64,000 bases of DNA, taken from positions 27,832,503-27,896,502 of the forward strand of contig OZ022511.1 of assembly GCA_963989385.1 (NCBI GenBank). The letters are read 5' to 3'. Position 1 is the stretch's first letter, and each line of letters starts with the position of its first letter. Positions 58,741 to 64,000 of this stretch are shown one piece after another. A model generated the notes under the pieces. The model was not told where the DNA came from. It was given only the letters and a program-made list of their open reading frames with translations, and ran no database searches. Both the position numbers and the translations under genes were made by a program. Source of the DNA: Ctena decussata (Eukaryota > Mollusca > Bivalvia > Lucinida > Lucinidae).

Positions 58741-59905
58741 TGATGTTTACGCCGCTGTCATCCAGCCAGGAGATCGCCCTCGCGTGACCAGAACTTTTAG
58801 CCAATCGGATGCGTGGATTTCCGTATAGGTCGAAGGTTTTAATCAATATGACACGAGGTCAAGCGTATAGGTAGGAGGTCAAGCTGTATTAAGCGGAGGT
58901 CATACTGTATGAAAAAAGAAACGTCACTAGTATGATACAGACCGATTTCCCAGTAAAAGTGCTATATATTACTTAGTTAATTAATAAAAACACGTATATG
59001 TCTTTGTATTTTACTCTGAAATAAAAACATGATTCAGTTCTGCAGCGTTTGCTTAGTACTCCTTTCCAAAATAGAACTGATAGTTTTCTTACACATGAAC
59101 ATCGTTATAACAGTCCTGTCATTTTGTTGTTGTTATTTTTCTCATTTCATCCCTTGTATATGCCAAATTTTTACCTCTGTATTATTATATTAAGATGCCA
59201 TTGAGTCATATGTGATTTTCACATTTCAGATTCCTGTCGAAAAAATAGAAAATAAGTAAGAGTTTCGGAAATTTGTATCCGAAATCTAAACCGTAGGAAG
59301 AGTATTAGAAAGAACAACATTTGAGGGAGGGTCACATTGGTGGATTATTTGCTGAAAGAAATGGAATGATCGCTGGTTCCTAAACAATGGAACTATACAG
59401 AACTATACATTATATAAATGAAGACACGGTTATCCTGTTTATTGGTATACATTTACTCAGAGGAAGATAGAAGTGTTAAAAGATAATTTGAAGACGACTT
59501 CAGCTGCTGCTTCTTAAAAAGAAACTCAGGGTCGACAGCAACTAGACTGCTCTAAGCGCTTAGAGTAATGACGATAGAAACGATTTAACATGAGATTGTT
59601 TAGTTGTTTAGTCTGGTGTTGAAAATCAAGTGCCGTTATATAAAAAAAAACTAACAGTATAGCAGGCCGAAACTATTTCAAACATGAAGTCCTGTGCTGA
59701 CTGACTTTTTCAAACTGTTCTGAATAACTTGTATTAAAAAACTGCATGGCAGTAAACAAAATATATTCTATTGCTATGATTTCTATAAACAGTGGGAATG
59801 AGATGAATATTAATAAGTAGAAAATATGATAAAATTGAATATCACAAACCATGAACGTAAAACCGAGGTGTATATGCAGTTTTTGAAGCGGGATTAAGTG
59901 AGTAC

Positions 59906-60070
59906 ATGGCTGATCCGTTAAGTCATTCCAAGCGAAAATTTATCGAGAGATGGAGAAAGTCAGTGGGCCATTATATTACCAATGGTGGTTTGTGTAAGGT
60001 GACTATAACAGATGTTCCACCGGAAGTAGAGGGCGCCATCACACCTTCCAGTGACCACTCTAGATCAATG
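59906..60070 (+). CDS. Unknown-gene exon 1 with start codon
   Basis: 55 codons from ATG to donor ATG|GTGAGC. Encodes an Arg/Lys-rich N-terminus (SKRKFIERWRK) then KVTITDVPPEVEGAI. The ATG is the first in its frame after an upstream TAA. Reading on into the intron meets TGA two codons after the donor. Confidence 0.72.
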
Positions 60071-63000
60071 GTGAGCTGATTTCTGAGATCTAAAGTTTTT
60101 ATTCTTGATTTCAATAATCTAGCTTAAAGTCCCAGCGAGTGCGTGGCGATAAATTTTGATACATTCAGATTTTAAAGGTCTGTTGATTATCTATTATGTA
60201 CATAATTATTGTCTTAGAATTGTAATAAGAATTTGAATCGTGTTTTTTATTCATTTACTTAAATTTTCGAAAAGGGTAGAGTTATTTATCACTGACTGGG
60301 CGGCAGTGTGATCATGTTATTTAGCAACTGAGCTACCACTTGCCACTATCATCATGTGCATTGTTCTGATCTGGTCTTGTTTAGCCTCTGCTGCTGCCAA
60401 GCATATCAAAAATGAGTAGTGTATGTAACCATTTTCATGTGGCTGTGGATTCATATATACTTTACCATTTTGCTAGATGATATTCTAGTTATTTTAATAT
60501 GTTAATTGTCTTAGTTATTGCTGGTGCTTCACTTTTGTTTTACCATATACATGTACAATAGTTTTAGCAGTCGATTCAAATTATGTTTCTGCTGACTTTA
60601 AACAAATCTTATCTAACATAGCCTTATTTTATCTCGTCTTGTCTTAGCGTAATCACTGTTTTTCAATAAGTAGGTCCATTTGATGTTCCGTAGAATCTAT
60701 CAAAAACAGTATTGAGAAAACCCCATCCTTTTACTTTGTAACAAAGTTAGTTATCATACCACCATTTTATATGCATCAGATTCTTTTTCACATGCTTTAT
60801 AATGTATAATAGCTTTGGATAAAGGCGTTATTGTCGCCAAATGTAAAGTTTGTAGTTCTGTACCATATAGTTTCCCTTAAAAAGTATCTAATTTAACTTG
60901 TTTAGTAATAATTTTAAGGAAAATCTTATCAAGCATGTCTAATGATAATAATTTGATATTCTTGACCCCTAACTATGAGAAATTGCACTGTTTATATGTG
61001 TCGCCGGGTTTTGTGATTTTCTGAAAACTTTCGTTATCGACTTTTGGGCCTTTTATATCTTTGATGAGAAACTTGTTTTCAAAAACGTTCAGTGGCTAAA
61101 TGATTCTGCAGTCTAAGACACATTAACATACACGAACTATATTTAGCCCTGTCTTTGAAATTTACGTCAATCTAAGACGGAACCAGATTCCCCACATGTA
61201 AAAAAGTAAATTATGAAACTTTCGTTACTGTCTATCATATACAACTCATACACATTAAAGTAAAGGTGTTAGTATAGAAAATAAGCAGTCCATCTGTATT
61301 GTCGTTCAGTAATATTCCATGATTTTTTTCCAATAATGATGAGTTGTAATGAGCTATAAACAACGTGTTTTTAAACTTTCGTTACTTAAACTTTCGTTAC
61401 AAAAATTTGGAAACAGGGTTTTCTATGCTCCTAGTTTCATTAATATTGCGTTGCTATACCTTTTTTTCTTCATACAATAGGACTAACATACTACAGGCAT
61501 TTTAAGACCCGAAAAAGTATGTTTTGTGTAGTGCTTCAGATTTGTTGCCGCATTTCAGCTTGCCATAATATCATTTTAAAAGAGTTGCCAACAAATCATC
61601 AGAAGATCACTCAAACGGTTTCCTAAGCATACTTTGAAAGGCAGAGTATTGTTTTATAAGCGTTAACAAAACTCCATTTAATGTATAGAGTTAGGTTTCG
61701 TATATAAACTTTCGTTAATGGTAGGTAACGAAGGTGTCAAAATAAACCTTATGTGAAAGCAAAGATAATACCGCCAACATCTCTTATCATATAGATGATC
61801 TGATGTTTTTTATTTATCCTTGTTTGAATGTACATTGTTTCATTAGTTTTTGCAGATATACAGATTATTATAGCTTCAGAATAAACCTCGTCGAAGTTAA
61901 ATTTTTGAAAGATGAGTTTTAACTTTCCGCAACATGTGTATTGCCGTTCTGTTTTATTTTACAAGGACGTATGCTTTCACTAGGAACATATTATTTTGCT
62001 TCAAAACCCCAAGAAAGAATATTCATCAACTGAAATGATAAAAAGAAGCTACTGCTTTAAGGATTTTTGATCTATACGTAATGGTAACGAATGTTTCAAT
62101 TGGTAACGAAGATTTCATTGCTTTTATAGCGTTTTAAGCAGTCGGAATGGGAAAAAACTTTGAAATTTCGAAGTTCGATACAAAAGGCAGTCCTTCTTAA
62201 AGTTAAATACAGGGAAAGAAACTAAGTATTTTAATTTTATTTTGTTACAGTAAACTTTCGTTACTATGTCGTCTGGTTTGTATGTTAATTATAATTTTGA
62301 TAAACTGCCTTTTCTGGTAAAACAGATTGTTTCAGGTCACTAGAGGATGATTTTTCTAACTGTTTTTAAATATGACATAAACTGAGTATCTCATCTCTTC
62401 TTGTATAGTTGAATTGAACGTAACTATGTTGATTCAGTAGGCATCTTTTACATGAAACACTTTACAGGTGAAGATTTGTTGGAAGTATCGAAGGCTTAAA
62501 AGTGAAAGGATATATCAATTACGCTTTTAATCAAGAACACAAAAGCGCTACTAAATATTAGATACACAAATGGATGTTTACATTACTGTTTGTAAACATA
62601 TAAAGGTGTGTTTCTTGTGCGGTAACGAAGGTTATTTTGAAATTTAAAGCTTTCGAAAGCAATAATTCAGCCTTCAGTTTCTCAAAAACGGTTAGAGTGG
62701 TGTATTCAAAACTCTGGATTTATCAATAGGAAGTGCGGTACTTCATTTTAGATCATGAATAATGAAAATTATTGAAACTTCATTTTTCACTTTTTATTTT
62801 GGTCAAATGGACCTACTTATTGAAAAACAGTGAATACATGTAAGTTAATGTAGGTGTTCTGTCCAACTCTGTTTCTTTGTTATAAACTTGTTGCAATATT
62901 AAGCATGTCAATAAACTTGTTGCAATATTAAGCATGTCAATAAACTTGTTGCAATATTAAGCATGTCAATAAACTTGTTGCAATATTAAGCATGTCAATA

Positions 63001-63701
63001 AACTTGTTGCAATATTAAGCATGTCAATAAACTTGTTGCAATATTAAGCATGTCAATAAACTTGTTGGAATATTAAGCATGTCAATATGATTAACAAGTA
63101 TGTATATCTCTGTTATTTGTAGGTATCTCACAGTCCTCTACCGGCAGAAGTCATGGAACATTTCCCAGCTATTCGACAGGCGAATACTGAAAGTTTGTTT
63201 GACAGAAAACGTCATCCGAATATTCGCAAGACACACAGTGGCAAAACTAGACTCTGTCTTCCGCCATCACCTAATGGTATGCTAGTCCATAACGCACCGG
63301 ATATCAACAAGTCATTGCTTTTGAATACTCTTCCAAAATATGCCAATGATTTTGCCTCCGATAATAAGCGACCGGATCCTGACACCACAAAAGACATCAA
63401 AAGGATCAGCAAAACGAGTTCCAAGGTTGCAAAAGAGATTTTTGACAAGTATAACATGAAGTCGGAGGCTCAGAATATGTTACCAGGGAAACACATATAC
63501 AATGGGTTCCAACAGCTGTCTATGCCATGGAGGAACAAAACTTTTCTCACTCTGCCAATACGGTTTAATGGCAATATAAGGATGAAGAATGCGAAATATC
63601 TCGACAGTGACCAACTTTCCATATCATCGAGAAATGTAGACTTTGATAGTAATGCGTCTGTAGTTAGCTCAGAGTTTGATGACTGGGCTGGAGGTGAATA
63701 A
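59906..63701 (+). CDS. Two-exon gene, protein of unknown function (247 aa)
   Basis: Exon 1 (59906-60070) starts at the first ATG after an in-frame stop near 59864. Exon 2 runs 63123-63701, ending in TAA. They join in phase 0 (TCAATG|GTGAGC ... ttatttgtag|GTATCT). The protein starts MADPLSHSKRKFIERWRKSV, is basic early, has no signal peptide or membrane segment I can see, and ends acidic (SEFDDWAGGE). Mid-regions are Ser/Asn/Lys-rich and probably partly disordered. I do not recognise the family. Upstream non-coding exons are possible. The 3-kb intron contains a CACTA-like element and a 29-bp minisatellite. A partial copy of exon 2 follows the gene. Confidence 0.75.
60654..62832. mobile_element. 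CACTA-like TIR element in intron, AAACTTTCGTTAC motifs
   Basis: Perfect 30-bp inverted ends (60654-60683 and 62803-62832) starting CACTGTTTTTCAATAAGT, with 3-bp duplications AAT (60651-60653, 62833-62835). The interior carries aaactttcgttac in direct orientation (about 61025, 61216, 61373, 61388, 61706, 62252) and its complement gtaacgaa (about 61724, 62083, 62103, 62622). CACTG ends and a 3-bp duplication fit the CACTA/EnSpm superfamily (inference). No transposase ORF, so non-autonomous. Confidence 0.85.
62882..63086. repeat. 29-bp minisatellite, 7 units
   Basis: Unit ataaacttgttgcaatatta then agcatgtca; seven almost identical copies, the last with one change (ttggaat). It ends about 36 bp upstream of the exon 2 acceptor of the unknown gene. 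Confidence 0.92.
63123..63701 (+). CDS. Unknown-gene exon 2 with stop codon
   Basis: 192 codons plus TAA. Acceptor ctgttatttgtag at 63122. The open frame extends 10 codons upstream of its first ATG (63153), back to the acceptor, which supports splicing rather than initiation inside the exon. No domain recognised; LPGKHIYNGF and MPWRNKTFLTLP look like ordered segments. Confidence 0.78.
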   Translation, partial: VSHSPLPAEVMEHFPAIRQANTESLFDRKRHPNIRKTHSGKTRLCLPPSPNGMLVHNAPDINKSLLLNTLPKYANDFASDNKRPDPDTTKDIKRISKTSSKVAKEIFDKYNMKSEAQNMLPGKHIYNGFQQLSMPWRNKTFLTLPIRFNGNIRMKNAKYLDSDQLSISSRNVDFDSNASVVSSEFDDWAGGE

Positions 63702-63747
63702 TGTAGCACGTAGTTGCATTTTAAGCCTCAAACCGCAAGAAATCGAA

Positions 63748-63811
63748 ATCATGGAACATTTCCAAGCTATTCGACAGACAAATATTGAAAGTTTGTTTGA
63801 CAAAAAAAAAA
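63748..63811 (+). pseudogene. Partial duplicate of exon 2 of the unknown gene
   Basis: About 64 bp (ATCATGGAACATTTCC...) repeat the start of the exon 2 coding sequence at 63150-63212 with a few substitutions, then run into an A-run and unrelated sequence. It starts 46 bp after the stop of the intact exon. No splice acceptor is evident, so it is called a duplicated fragment; it could be the beginning of a tandem paralogous exon. Confidence 0.65.
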
Positions 63812-64000
63812 TGCAAACAGCGTAGATTCAGATGAGACCGCCTATCATGGGCCGCCTCATCTGGACTTACACGGTTAGCCATCTAGTTTTTTAAATTCTC
63901 AGATTTTATATAGGTTGGACACAGCTTGTTTCTTAATTTTGCTTTTCGACGCTTTAAGGGTTAAACCACAGGATATTTGAAGTTTAAGGCTTAGATGTCG
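63812..64000. other. Non-coding end of window
   Basis: Contains gcgtagattcagatgagaccg...ggccgcctcatctgga, a loose inverted repeat. Nothing else recognised. Confidence 0.35.

Noticed and set aside
62882..63086. Seven identical 29-bp units resembling CRISPR repeats by length
   Set aside because: Units are head-to-tail without spacers, in an intron of a eukaryotic gene.

Overview
The window looks like non-bacterial, intron-rich animal DNA, most likely from a bivalve mollusc. The AT-rich background is packed with 'pearl'-type elements (fixed CAGGTGAGCT-like ends around satellite-like tandem cores), tRNA-derived SINEs, many perfect or near-perfect foldback MITEs and several decayed LINEs. I saw no bacterial operons, rRNA genes or CRISPR arrays. 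The species is not determinable from what I can see; a heterodont clam is a guess.

Two host genes are supported. On the minus strand a HIRIP3-like histone chaperone gene runs from 42137 down to its stop at 13272. I could chain nine coding exons (42008-42137, 40292-40373, 37830-38033, 31902-32075, 29776-31064, 26060-26146, 23693-23858, 20440-20529, 13272-13411). Every junction keeps the reading frame, and the N-terminal module, the acidic Ser/Asp/Lys-rich middle, the CHZ-like block and the C-terminal tail fall in the order expected for HIRIP3. The first exon with the start codon was not found. On the plus strand a two-exon gene (59906-60070 and 63123-63701) encodes a 247-residue protein I do not recognise; a 2.2-kb DNA transposon and a 29-bp minisatellite lie in its intron. 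An orphan minus-strand exon (55708-55783) and a possible minus-strand start ORF (58609-58740) hint at a further gene between them.

Layout: 1-13270 is intergenic repeat DNA downstream of HIRIP3 (pearl elements, MITEs, a nested 1.6-kb element, two SINEs, a LINE tail). 13272-42137 is HIRIP3, with introns built largely from pearl arrays, three SINEs, MITEs and two kilobase-scale TIR elements. 42148-45620 holds a pearl element, a 5'-truncated LINE and a fragment of another element. 45900-54150 is one broken LINE with a DNA transposon inserted in its reverse transcriptase. 54290-59900 has TIR, microsatellite and LINE debris and a large palindrome. 59906-63811 is the unknown gene plus a duplicated piece of its second exon.

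The most unusual signal is a set of about 1.2-2.2-kb TIR elements (5798-7430, 18171-20123, 33172-34490, 50131-51367, 60654-62832). Each has its own short motif repeated many times, in four of them concentrated near the ends in inverted orientation, with 2- or 3-bp target duplications. They look like non-autonomous DNA transposons carrying arrays of what may be transposase-binding sites. A second signal is that repeat edges sit within roughly 5-30 bp of several HIRIP3 splice sites.
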